Source of the DNA: JAJZQZ01 sp963790415
Lineage (GTDB): Bacteria > Actinomycetota > Thermoleophilia > RBG-16-64-13
Direction: 5' to 3'
NCBI GenBank assembly: GCA_963790415.1
Contig: CAWBOK010000003.1
Coordinates: forward strand, 496,001 to 560,000
DNA length: 64,000 bases
Both the position numbers and the translations under genes were made by a program. The notes beneath the pieces were generated by a model. The model saw only the letters and a program-made list of their open reading frames with translations, did no database searches and was not told the DNA's origin. Shown here in pieces: positions 1-6,410 of the stretch. How positions within the stretch are numbered: position 1 is the first letter of the stretch; each line of letters opens with the position of its first letter.

Positions 1-2
1 GC

Positions 3-245
3 GACGAGGGAGATGCGCTCCAGGCGGTTGCGATGATGCAGCAGGGTCAGGTTGTGGAGTTGTCGTCCGCGCTGGCGTTGTCGGCGGTCCGCCTCAGCCT
101 CGAGCACGCTCTGCCCATGGCGGACAGCGTCATACTCGCCACCGCTCGAGCACATGGAGCGACGCTGTGGACTCAAGACGCGGACTTCGATGACGTTCCG
201 GGGGTACGCTACATCGCGAAGGATTCCGGTCCCGTTGCGGGATAG
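3..245 (+). CDS. VapC-like PIN-domain toxin, C-terminal part (cut by window edge)
   Basis: This is the C-terminal 80 residues of a PIN-domain ribonuclease of the VapC type; the start lies left of the window, and the frame is open from base 3. The visible part holds the late PIN landmarks: an 'ADSVILATA' helix carrying a conserved acidic residue, then 'LWTQDADF' with the last acidic metal-ligand region. PIN toxins cleave RNA and are held by a cognate antitoxin, which would be upstream and is not visible. A second, startless PIN fragment follows immediately. Confidence 0.7.
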   Translation, partial: DEGDALQAVAMMQQGQVVELSSALALSAVRLSLEHALPMADSVILATARAHGATLWTQDADFDDVPGVRYIAKDSGPVAG

Positions 246-441
246 CGCCAGCGTAGAGCAGACGCGCTTCGCCACTGGTCAGATCTTTTCTGATTTCGAG
301 GATGCCGTCCTGCGTGAGGCGGCCTGCAACGTCGGCGCGGCCGCGATCGTGACTTGCAACGGCAAGGACTTCGGACGGTCGGTGCTTCCCGTATGCGATC
401 CCGCTGAGCTTCTCGCGGCCGCATCCGTCGACTTGGCGTAG
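246..441 (+). pseudogene. PIN-domain C-terminal fragment, no start
   Basis: In a different frame from the gene before it, an open stretch reads 'FSDFEDAVLREAACNVGAAA' followed by 'IVTCNGKDFGRS' and a 'DPAELLAA' end. That is the C-terminal third of the PIN_3 type of PIN domain (DFEDA helix, IVT-N-KDF strand). No start codon or N-terminal half precedes it; it begins right where the previous PIN gene stops. I infer a deletion remnant of a second toxin gene, probably not functional. Confidence 0.6.
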
Positions 442-492
442 CGGGCGGTCGGCGCAAACGGGGACCGAAACCGACCGGGCGAGGAGTCCCCC

Positions 493-1197
493 ATGTCTGA
501 CGAGCAGGCTACTAGCACTGGGCGTCTTGTCCTGGTCTTGAGCATCGTGGCTTCCGCGGCGCTCGTCGTGCTGACCGCTCTCGGCACGACCCTCGTCGAC
601 TTGCTGACGCCGTTCATTGTTGGCCCAGTGCTTCTGATTGTCGGCCTCAGCTTCGCCGTAGTCGCCGTCTGGTCGCTCGTGAGGCTTCGTCACATTCGCC
701 GGAAGGGATGGACTGTCGCTGCACCGGCGGCTGTGTGTGGTCTCGCGGTCGCGATGCTCTTCGCGTTGCCGATATCGGGCCCGCACCCTTCCGACGATGA
801 GATGATCCGTTCCTTCAGGGAGCACAAGCAGGACTATGAGACGTTGCTTCAGATGTTTCAGCTGGACGCGGGGCTGGACCGCCTTGGCGACTTGGCGGGA
901 GACTGGCCAGAGAATCCCGTGGACGTGGGTGTGGACGAGGCCAGGCTCACGCGATACCGGAGCTTGATGCTGCAACTCGACGTCCACTCCCTTGAGCGCT
1001 ACATCGACAATCAAGTGCTCTTCGTCACGTCTACCTTCGGACTTGCGGTCTCCGGTTCGATGAAGGGTTACGTGTACTCTGAGAAGCCGCCGACGCCCTT
1101 GGTGGGCGATACCGAGAGGGACGCCGTCGGACCGATAGGCGAGGTCTATCGTCACATCGAGGGTGGCTGGTACCTGATCTACGAATGGGATGCCTGA
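493..1197 (+). CDS. Hypothetical membrane protein
   Basis: This 234-residue protein of unknown function starts at ATG 493, seven bases after a GAGGAG ribosome site. The N-terminal part has three hydrophobic segments, at about residues 11-32, 38-60 and 73-93, separated by a basic loop. About 140 soluble residues follow, with no motif I recognise. It is probably an inner-membrane protein with a large soluble tail. Its neighbours are toxin-antitoxin fragments and give no clue to its role. Confidence 0.6.
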   Translation: MSDEQATSTGRLVLVLSIVASAALVVLTALGTTLVDLLTPFIVGPVLLIVGLSFAVVAVWSLVRLRHIRRKGWTVAAPAAVCGLAVAMLFALPISGPHPSDDEMIRSFREHKQDYETLLQMFQLDAGLDRLGDLAGDWPENPVDVGVDEARLTRYRSLMLQLDVHSLERYIDNQVLFVTSTFGLAVSGSMKGYVYSEKPPTPLVGDTERDAVGPIGEVYRHIEGGWYLIYEWDA

Positions 1198-1516
1198 GGG
1201 TCTTTGGTGATAGTGGAGTGCGACCTGGTCATGCCCAACAATCGCGTCGAGCAGACCTTGTAATGAGCGGCGATCCGAACGCGCCGCTGGTGGTTCTCAC
1301 CACGGACTCGACGGAGCGTGACCGGGTCGTAATCGTTTTGCGCGGTCATGTACTGCCGCGTAGCAGTTTCGTGCATCGCATAATCTGGGGCGGGCAAGTC
1401 CACATCGGCGCCCTACTTTCTGCCCGATACCCTTGAAGTAACCGAGTTCGTCAACGCAGATGCGATCGCAGACGGATTTCGGCTATGGCCACCGTGCTGC
1501 ACACAGACCCCCTGTC
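1198..1516. other. Intergenic stretch with an attC-like half site
   Basis: I find no convincing gene in these 319 bases; the short open frames lack family resemblance and ribosome sites. At 1233 the sequence GCCCAACAATCGCGTCGAG matches the RYYYAAC start and left arm of an integron attC site, but no GTTRRRY partner follows within 150 bases. It may be a truncated attC, or chance. Confidence 0.35.
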
Positions 1517-2383
1517 TCACCCCCGCGCCCCAACCTTCACGAACGTCCCTTCCCGTAGTTCCCGCCATGCCGTGTTCAGCTCCTCGTCGGAGTTCATGAC
1601 GATGGGACCGCCCCAGGCGATCGGTTCGTGCAGGGGTTTTCCGCTGACGAAGAGGAAGCGCGCACCCTCGCCTGTGGCGGTCACCTTGGCGAGGTCACCG
1701 TCTTCGAGCAGCACGATCGTGCCGTGCCCGGCGGAGATGGGGTCACCGGTGTCACCGAAGGCCGCACCGCCTCCGAACAGGTAGGCGAAGACGGTGTGTC
1801 CGCGCTTTGTAAGGTGAGTCCAGGTGGCGGCGGCATCCAGGGTGACGTCCAGATACTCGGGTTCGATGACGATGTCGCTCACCGGGCCGGTGGAGGAGCC
1901 TACCGAGCCGCATATCACGCGTATCCGGGCCCCGCCCGTCTCTTCCACCGGGATGTCGGCCGCCACGAACCCCGCGTAGCGAGGATTTATCATCTTCTCG
2001 CGCGCCGGCAGGTTCGCCCAGAGCTGGAATCCGCCCATCCGCCCCCGATCGTCGCCGTGGGGCATCTCTTGGTGGATAATGCCGCTCCCGGCGGTCATCC
2101 ACTGCACGTCGCCGGGGCCGATCCTGCCCTCGTTGCCCATGGAATCGCCGTGATCCACCTCGCCCTCGAGCATGTAGGTGATCGTTTCGATGCCACGGTG
2201 GGGGTGCCAGGGAAAGCCGGCCTGGTACTGCGAGGGGTCGTCGCCTCGGAAGTCATCGAGCATGAGGAATGGGTCGAACAGTCTCTCCTGACCGAATCCG
2301 AAGGCCCGGCGCAGGTGAACGCCGGCGCCCTCGATGGTCGGTCGGCTGGAGGAAGAATGATGTGTTTCACGGATGGTGTTCAT
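1517..2383 (-). CDS. Pirin family protein (bicupin)
   Basis: This 288-residue pirin-like cupin protein has the usual family length. The first cupin (residues about 25-130) has the metal-site signature: 'WHPHRGIETITYMLEGEVDH' with its His pair, then 'GSGIIHQEMPHGDD' with the next His and Glu. A second cupin occupies the C-terminal half. Pirins bind iron or other metals; roles range from transcription cofactor to quercetinase-type dioxygenase. The ATG overlaps the end of the marR gene by four bases, so the two are translated together and the MarR protein probably controls this gene. Confidence 0.88.
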   Translation of the reverse strand: MNTIRETHHSSSSRPTIEGAGVHLRRAFGFGQERLFDPFLMLDDFRGDDPSQYQAGFPWHPHRGIETITYMLEGEVDHGDSMGNEGRIGPGDVQWMTAGSGIIHQEMPHGDDRGRMGGFQLWANLPAREKMINPRYAGFVAADIPVEETGGARIRVICGSVGSSTGPVSDIVIEPEYLDVTLDAAATWTHLTKRGHTVFAYLFGGGAAFGDTGDPISAGHGTIVLLEDGDLAKVTATGEGARFLFVSGKPLHEPIAWGGPIVMNSDEELNTAWRELREGTFVKVGARG

Positions 2384-2823
2384 GACAGTCCTTTCACGGC
2401 CCGTGCGGAATGGCGTAGCTTCAGGAGGAGCCGCAAGAAGGTGGTTCTCTCGTCTGGGGTCAGCGGCTCGAACACCCCGTCGATCGTCACGGCGTGCGAG
2501 CGGTACGCAGGGGTGATCAGAGCCTTGCCCTCGTCGGTGAGTTCCACCATGCGCACGCGCGCGTCCCTAGGATGGGCGGCTCTGCGGACGAGACCCCGGC
2601 TCGTCAGACGGTCGACCGAGGTGGTCATCGAGCCACTCGTCAGCATGACGGCGTCGGCGATGGCGTTGACCCGCATCGGTCCACGATTGAGCAGGGCCTC
2701 GAGCACGCCGAAATCGGTGAGGCACAGGCCCAGCGAGGCAATGTCGCTCTGCGCCACCCGGTCGATCTCGCGAGCGACTTTCCACATGGCGAGCCACATG
2801 GTCACGCCCTTGGGTGTCTGCAT
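2380..2823 (-). CDS. MarR-family transcriptional regulator
   Basis: This 147-residue winged-helix regulator of the MarR type has 'VLEALLNRGPMRVNAIADAV' as helices 2-3, 'MLTSGSMTTSVDRLTSRGLV' as the recognition helix, and the basic wing 'RRAAHPRDARVRMVELTDEG'. MarR proteins are dimeric, usually ligand- or oxidant-released repressors. It is the first gene of a two-gene operon with pirin, and inverted TCAAGATAT-type half-sites overlap its promoter, so autoregulation is likely. A divergent target is not evident, because the next gene upstream ends there rather than starts. Confidence 0.88.
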   Translation of the reverse strand: MQTPKGVTMWLAMWKVAREIDRVAQSDIASLGLCLTDFGVLEALLNRGPMRVNAIADAVMLTSGSMTTSVDRLTSRGLVRRAAHPRDARVRMVELTDEGKALITPAYRSHAVTIDGVFEPLTPDERTTFLRLLLKLRHSARAVKGLS

Positions 2824-2860
2824 AGGGTTCTCCCCCGGTGATGGAAGTGGCGTGGAAGTC

Positions 2861-2892
2861 TTTATATCAAGATATATGCCTTGATGTCAAGA
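2861..2892 (-). promoter_or_regulatory. marR-pirin promoter with MarR-type operator
   Basis: On the minus strand a perfect -35 TTGACA (2890-2885) and a -10 TATAAA (2866-2861) are 18 bases apart, 38 bases before the marR start. Two inverted-repeat boxes, ATATCAAGATATAT (2864-2877) and CTTGATGTCAAG (2880-2891), cover both elements. They resemble the ATCTTGATATCAAGAT-like sites of MarR repressors, so binding would block RNA polymerase. The left end overlaps the stop codon of the upstream gene. Confidence 0.75.
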
Positions 2893-3132
2893 CTTAGGGT
2901 GGTCGTCTTGGGCGTCCCGATCGTGGCGGGCGGCTGCCATCCGCCGGCGAAGGTGGCCGAGTTCATCCCAGCGAGCGGCTTCGCGGGCAGTTCGCGCCAG
3001 TTGTTCGCTGGTCTCGGTCAATTCTTCCAGTGCCTCAAGACGCTCACGCACAGTCAGCCGGAGGTTCCGCCGGATCTGTGCGCGGCGGCTGCCTTCCCAG
3101 GTGGCGGCGCTCCAATCCTGGTTGCTAGTCAC
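2887..3132 (-). CDS. Small helical partner of nucleotidyltransferase
   Basis: This 81-residue, highly charged and mostly helical protein of unknown function has an N-terminal 'TWEGSRRAQIRRNL' motif followed by a long Glu/Arg-rich helix. Its start overlaps the end of the nucleotidyltransferase gene upstream by eight bases, which implies coupled translation and a joint function. Comparable pairs of a predicted nucleotidyltransferase and a small W-E-G-x-R-R-x-Q protein recur in Actinobacteria, from memory. A toxin-antitoxin or antiphage role is possible but unproven. Confidence 0.6.
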   Translation of the reverse strand: MTSNQDWSAATWEGSRRAQIRRNLRLTVRERLEALEELTETSEQLARTAREAARWDELGHLRRRMAAARHDRDAQDDHPKS

Positions 3133-3646
3133 GGGGTTCGTCCGTCCGCCGCTCGTCGACGATCCAGAGCAGGTGTTCGACGTCGTCCTTATCGCGTGGT
3201 CGACCTGCCTCTTGCTTCATGGCGATCAACGTCGACAGGCGAACCAGCGGCAGCGCGACCGAGGGGGCCAGATCATGGGTCTCCGCTGCAGCGTGCTCGA
3301 TCTCGAAATCGAACGGCTCTGTGGCGAAGATATCCACAGTGGTGTCGGGGTAGGTGTCGCTCTCCAAAGAGAACACCTGCATGTTCTTATGCTCGATCCA
3401 GTCCGCGCGTTTCTCGGGGTCGGCGAACTCCTCGATGGCCACGGGCACTGTTGGGCGGTAGCCAAGCCCGGAAAGGACGTCGAGTGCCCGCACCACGTTC
3501 TCGCTCTGCAGCCCTATCACCAAGTCGAGATCCTGGGTGAGGCGCCGATAGCCGTATGCGTTGACGGCGACACCGCCGGCAACCAGATAGCGAACGTTCG
3601 CCGAGTCCAGGGCGCCCAGAATAATCTCCAGGGTGCGTAGCCTCAT
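3125..3646 (-). CDS. Nucleotidyltransferase-fold protein (AbiEii/MNT-like)
   Basis: This 173-residue predicted nucleotidyltransferase has 'YLVAGGVAVNAYGYRRLTQD' followed by 'LDLVIG': a Gly-Gly turn, then a D-x-D metal motif, with a later acidic residue near 'TTVDIFA'. This is the minimal fold of substrate-modifying toxins and antibiotic-modifying enzymes such as AbiEii and MNT. It overlaps the small helical gene after it (8 bases) and a chimeric gene before it (ATGA overlap), so all sit on one minus-strand transcript with an RHH antitoxin. The target is unknown. Confidence 0.75.
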   Translation of the reverse strand: MRLRTLEIILGALDSANVRYLVAGGVAVNAYGYRRLTQDLDLVIGLQSENVVRALDVLSGLGYRPTVPVAIEEFADPEKRADWIEHKNMQVFSLESDTYPDTTVDIFATEPFDFEIEHAAAETHDLAPSVALPLVRLSTLIAMKQEAGRPRDKDDVEHLLWIVDERRTDEPRD

Positions 3647-3864
3647 GCCGGCCGCTCCTGTGCATGTATGGCCATTGCGATCTTCTCAAGGTTCCCCAGA
3701 AACCTCGGCATCGGCCCTCCGACGAATGCAATCGATGCAGGAACGCGCGGTCTTCCCGTCCCTAGATTCGCTGCGAAGGTCAGTTCACGCGCGTCGACTC
3801 CAAGAACGGCCTCGGCGAGAAGAAGAAAGCCGACGAGATCCAGGTAGTGGATCTCGTCCGTCAC
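3643..3864 (-). pseudogene. Chimeric remnant: Doc-type toxin N-terminus joined to an unrelated tail
   Basis: The first 35 residues, including 'YLDLVGFLLLAEAVLGVDA', match the N-terminus of Doc/Fic toxins, which normally continue for about 90 residues to an HPFxDGNKR active site. Here the match stops at 'FAANLG' and an unrelated 37-residue tail follows; no Fic motif is present. It directly follows an RHH antitoxin gene (four-base overlap), as a Doc gene would. I infer an internal deletion that fused the Doc start to the end of a neighbouring gene. The 73-residue product is probably inactive as a toxin. Confidence 0.6.
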
Positions 3865-4070
3865 TGTGCCAGCCGCTCGATGATCTTCCGATTTCGCTCG
3901 ACGGATGCACGCAGTCTCTCCTGGAACTCGATATCGCGCCGCCGGGTCTCGACGAGCGCCGTGATGGCCTCGCGGATCACCTGGGCGACGGGAACATCCT
4001 CCGTTTGTGCGATCGCCTCCAGGTCCTCGGCCTGCTCATCATCGAGACGGATGGTCATTGCCTTTGCCAC
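3861..4070 (-). CDS. Ribbon-helix-helix antitoxin
   Basis: The 69-residue product contains 'MTIRLDDEQAEDLEAIAQTE' as the N-terminal strand and first helix of a ribbon-helix-helix fold, then 'DVPVAQVIREAITALVE' as the second helix, and a long charged C-terminal helix that would wrap the toxin. I place the start at GTG 4070, because a GGAGGAGG ribosome site lies a few bases upstream; ATG five codons later is the alternative. It overlaps the truncated Doc gene by four bases, so it looks like an antitoxin whose toxin has been lost. Confidence 0.75.
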   Translation of the reverse strand: MAKAMTIRLDDEQAEDLEAIAQTEDVPVAQVIREAITALVETRRRDIEFQERLRASVERNRKIIERLAQ

Positions 4071-4358
4071 GTCGCCTCCTCCATCAAGATACCGTGGTGG
4101 CAATATACCATGAATGGTCGCCGCCACCTGGTCTGAGTGCAAGTGGTCGACGGAACCTGTCCGCACCCCATCCTCGATGACCTGCGAGGCAATTGTTATT
4201 TTGCTGCTCACACATCGCCTTCCCCTTGCGCCAATATCCGGCACCGATTACGCGAACAACGCCCCTGGCGTATGTGAGTCGAACAGTGAGGATGTCGTCA
4301 GCGACAGTGCCGAAATGGCACTAGCGTGGCTCGCGCACGAGTTCAGCGTGGGGTATAG
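4071..4358. other. Intergenic stretch, no gene
   Basis: No supported gene. The right part lies beyond the stop of the RelE remnant; the left part holds the upstream region of the RHH antitoxin, with two GGTAT direct repeats on the minus strand (in GGTATATTGCCACCACGGTAT, 4088-4108) that could be its promoter or operator. Confidence 0.35.
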
Positions 4359-4637
4359 CTAGCGGGGACGGTAGATGTCCGCGCGGTGATCGATCCGGAC
4401 GACGCGCACGGTGGCGGCGGTCTCGTCTATTCGGTAGATCACACGGCAATCGCCGCGTCGCGCGACGTGGTACTCGGCCAGTTCTCCAATCAGCGGCTTA
4501 CCTACCCGGAAGGGCTCCTCCAGGAGTGGGCCGGTCGCGAACTCGACAATCGCGGCGGAAACAGACTCGGGGAGACGCTGCAGTGCCCGTTCGGCTGATG
4601 GTGCAAGACTCAGCTCGAAACGACCCTTGTTGCCGGG
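4359..4637 (-). pseudogene. RelE/ParE-family toxin without a start codon
   Basis: Read on the minus strand, this frame gives a nearly full RelE-type ribonuclease: 'RFELSLAPSAERALQRLPE' at the N-terminus, 'GKPLIGELAEYHVARRGDCR' in the middle and 'VIYRID' then 'VRVVRIDHRADIYRPR' at the end, the typical RelE C-terminal signature. No ATG, GTG or TTG lies between the upstream in-frame stop (the stop of the Doc gene) and the conserved region, so it has lost its start or would need an unusual one. An AAGGAG sequence sits at the right distance for a start near 4629. Confidence 0.65.
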
Positions 4638-5174
4638 CTACTCCTTGATGTACTTCGCCCGCACGTCGGCCGCTGAGTAACCCAACCCCGCGTCGAGGTC
4701 GGCTTCGGCCCGACAGATCTCCTCCATCGCGCCCGGTTCAGACATAAGGTCGAACGTTTCTTCGAGAACTCGGTCCGGAGGCGCTGCGTACCTCCCGTAG
4801 ACGCGGAAGAACTCTGCCGCCTCCGCCTTGCCTACCTCACCACGTGCCACCGCCCAGACCAGAGCCTCGAGGTCGTCTTCTGGAGCGTCGATCCAGTAGT
4901 CGTTGAGAACGAGAAAGACGAGTGCCACGGCGATGCCCGCACGCTTGTTCCCGTCCACGAAGGGGTGGTTCTGGACGATGTGGAACAGGTAGGCGGCCGC
5001 CATGACAAAGAGGTTCTCGTGAGCGTACCGGTCGGCAAACCCGGCCTGCGGCATGGCGAGGGCCGATTGAAGCAGTCCCATATCGCGGATTCCGTCGCAG
5101 CCGCCGTAGCGGACGAGTTGGTCTTGCTGAATCCGGACGGCCTCGTCGAGGCTGACGAAGACTGGATCGTCCAC
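4638..5174 (-). CDS. doc: Doc-type Fic toxin fused to an antitoxin C-terminus
   Basis: Residues 1-130 form a Doc toxin, a Fic-fold kinase that phosphorylates EF-Tu in the founding case. The active-site motif 'HPFVDGNKR' is intact (about residues 70-78), as are the preceding 'YLFHIVQN' helix and N-terminal 'GLLQSALAMPQ'. After residue 140 the protein changes character: 'MSEPGAMEEICRAEADLDAG' then 'LGYSAADVRAKYIKE' is the C-terminal tail of a Phd/YefM-type antitoxin that normally precedes RelE, and RelE does follow here. I infer an in-frame deletion joining two toxin-antitoxin modules. The GTG start abuts the antitoxin stop with no gap. Confidence 0.8.
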   Translation of the reverse strand: MDDPVFVSLDEAVRIQQDQLVRYGGCDGIRDMGLLQSALAMPQAGFADRYAHENLFVMAAAYLFHIVQNHPFVDGNKRAGIAVALVFLVLNDYWIDAPEDDLEALVWAVARGEVGKAEAAEFFRVYGRYAAPPDRVLEETFDLMSEPGAMEEICRAEADLDAGLGYSAADVRAKYIKE

Positions 5175-5402
5175 CTATTCGGCGAGCTTCCGGAGCGCCC
5201 GTTCATAGCGGCGGTTGACCCGGTCGAGAGCTTCGTCGACCTTGCGGCGGCGCGCGTCATCGTTTGCCGGCGCCACGATCAGCACTCGACCGTCGGTGCT
5301 GATGTCGAGAGGAGTGTCGCCGTCGATGCCCAGAAGGTCCAGCACCGGACGATCGATCACGAGCGCCAGGCTGTTGCCGTGCTTGGCCAGCTTCTTGATC
5401 AC
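5175..5402 (-). CDS. AbrB/MazE-type antitoxin of the Doc toxin
   Basis: This 75-residue SpoVT-AbrB-fold antitoxin has 'KKLAKHGNSLALVIDRPVLD' followed by 'LLGIDGDTPLDISTDG', the swapped-hairpin DNA-binding domain. The C-terminal half, rich in Arg and Glu, would neutralise Doc. The start is GTG 5402 with a GGAGGAG site just upstream. It ends exactly where the Doc gene begins. As in other modules, the antitoxin-toxin complex is expected to repress its own promoter at about 5420-5450. Confidence 0.82.
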   Translation of the reverse strand: MIKKLAKHGNSLALVIDRPVLDLLGIDGDTPLDISTDGRVLIVAPANDDARRRKVDEALDRVNRRYERALRKLAE

Positions 5403-5419
5403 GGACTCCTCCGTCCCGT

Positions 5420-5450
5420 TCTTTGGTTAATACAACGTAGGAACATTATA
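5420..5450 (-). promoter_or_regulatory. Promoter of the AbrB-Doc module
   Basis: On the minus strand a perfect -10 TATAAT lies at 5450-5445, about 43 bases before the GTG start; no good -35 is visible, so activity may depend on the -10 alone. The AT-rich stretch that follows (to 5420) stands out from its GC-rich surroundings and is the likely operator of the antitoxin. Confidence 0.55.
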
Positions 5451-5495
5451 GCACCCGTCCGGAGCGCCCTGCAGCCGCAGGAGTCGACCGCCCGA

Positions 5496-6340
5496 CTACG
5501 CCAGCCCCAGCAGCCGCGCCCCCGTCTCCCATAGCACCTTGCGGGCGCCTTCGGGTCCGAACACCTCCCGTATGCCGGCGATGTTGGCCCGCACGGAGGG
5601 CAGCCCCGGGAAGTCGGAGCCGAAGATCATCTTGTCCACCAGCCGGTCGAGATCGGGGAAGTAGCGGCGGAGATTGCGCGGAGGCAGGCCCGAGAGTTCT
5701 AGGTAGACGTTGTCGTGCAGGGAGGCCAACATGGCGGCCTCGGCGTACCAGACGCCGCGGCCGGCGTGCGCGAGCAAGATGGGCAGGCGGGGAAGTCGAC
5801 CGCCACGTCGTCGAGCAGCAGCGGGTCGCCGTACTTGAGCTTCGTGCCGGGGATGCGCGAGAGGCCGGTGTGAAAGGTGCAGGGCAGTCCCAGCTCCTCG
5901 GCGCGGGCGTAGAGCGGGTACATGCACCGGTCGTTCGGATAGAAGTGCTGGTAGGGAGGCAGGAACTTCAGGCCCTTGACCGGCCCGCGCTCGCGGAGCC
6001 GATCCAGGCGTTCCACCAGATCTGTCTCGAGGAAGGGATTGATCGACACGAACGCGTGCAGGCGCGGGGCCCGCATGCAGTAGTCGATGACCCATTCGCT
6101 CGTGATCGTACCGGTGGTGAGCGGAGCCTCTTCGGCCAGGACGACGGCGTGGTCCACCCCCTCCGCGTCGAGCACACGGCGCAGGTGCGCGGGGTCCGCG
6201 AAGGCGTCGGCTTCCGCGAAGAGCGCGGGGTTGGCCGTCTCCACGTAGGCGGCCGCGCCCGGCGTCCAGGCGCCGGGTGTCAGGGTGTGCACGTGGATGT
6301 CGAGGATCGGATGCTCGGCTACGGGAGCGGTTTCCACCAT
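5496..6340 (-). CDS. Amidohydrolase family protein (one frameshift)
   Basis: This roughly 281-residue metal-dependent hydrolase belongs to the amidohydrolase_2 group. 'ILDIHVHTLTPG' carries the H-x-H metal pair, 'GLPCTFHTGLS' and 'ILLAHAGRG' carry the next ligands, and 'KMIFGSDFPGLPS' carries the C-terminal Asp. The family includes decarboxylases and lactonases, so the reaction is open. The frame breaks at about 5795, where one C is missing from a run of Cs ('VAVDF' continues as 'RLPILLAH' in another frame); this is probably a sequencing error. It lies 70 bases beyond the stop of the HTH-TrpD gene, on the same strand. Confidence 0.78.
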
Positions 6341-6410
6341 GTTGGGAGTGTAGCACCGGGCCGCGACCGGGCCGGAGCGGCCGGTCCACCGGGGTCGTCG
6401 CCGAAGGGCC

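Noticed and set aside
1185..1436. 83-codon plus-strand frame
   Set aside because: Overlaps the end of the membrane protein, has no ribosome site and no recognisable fold.
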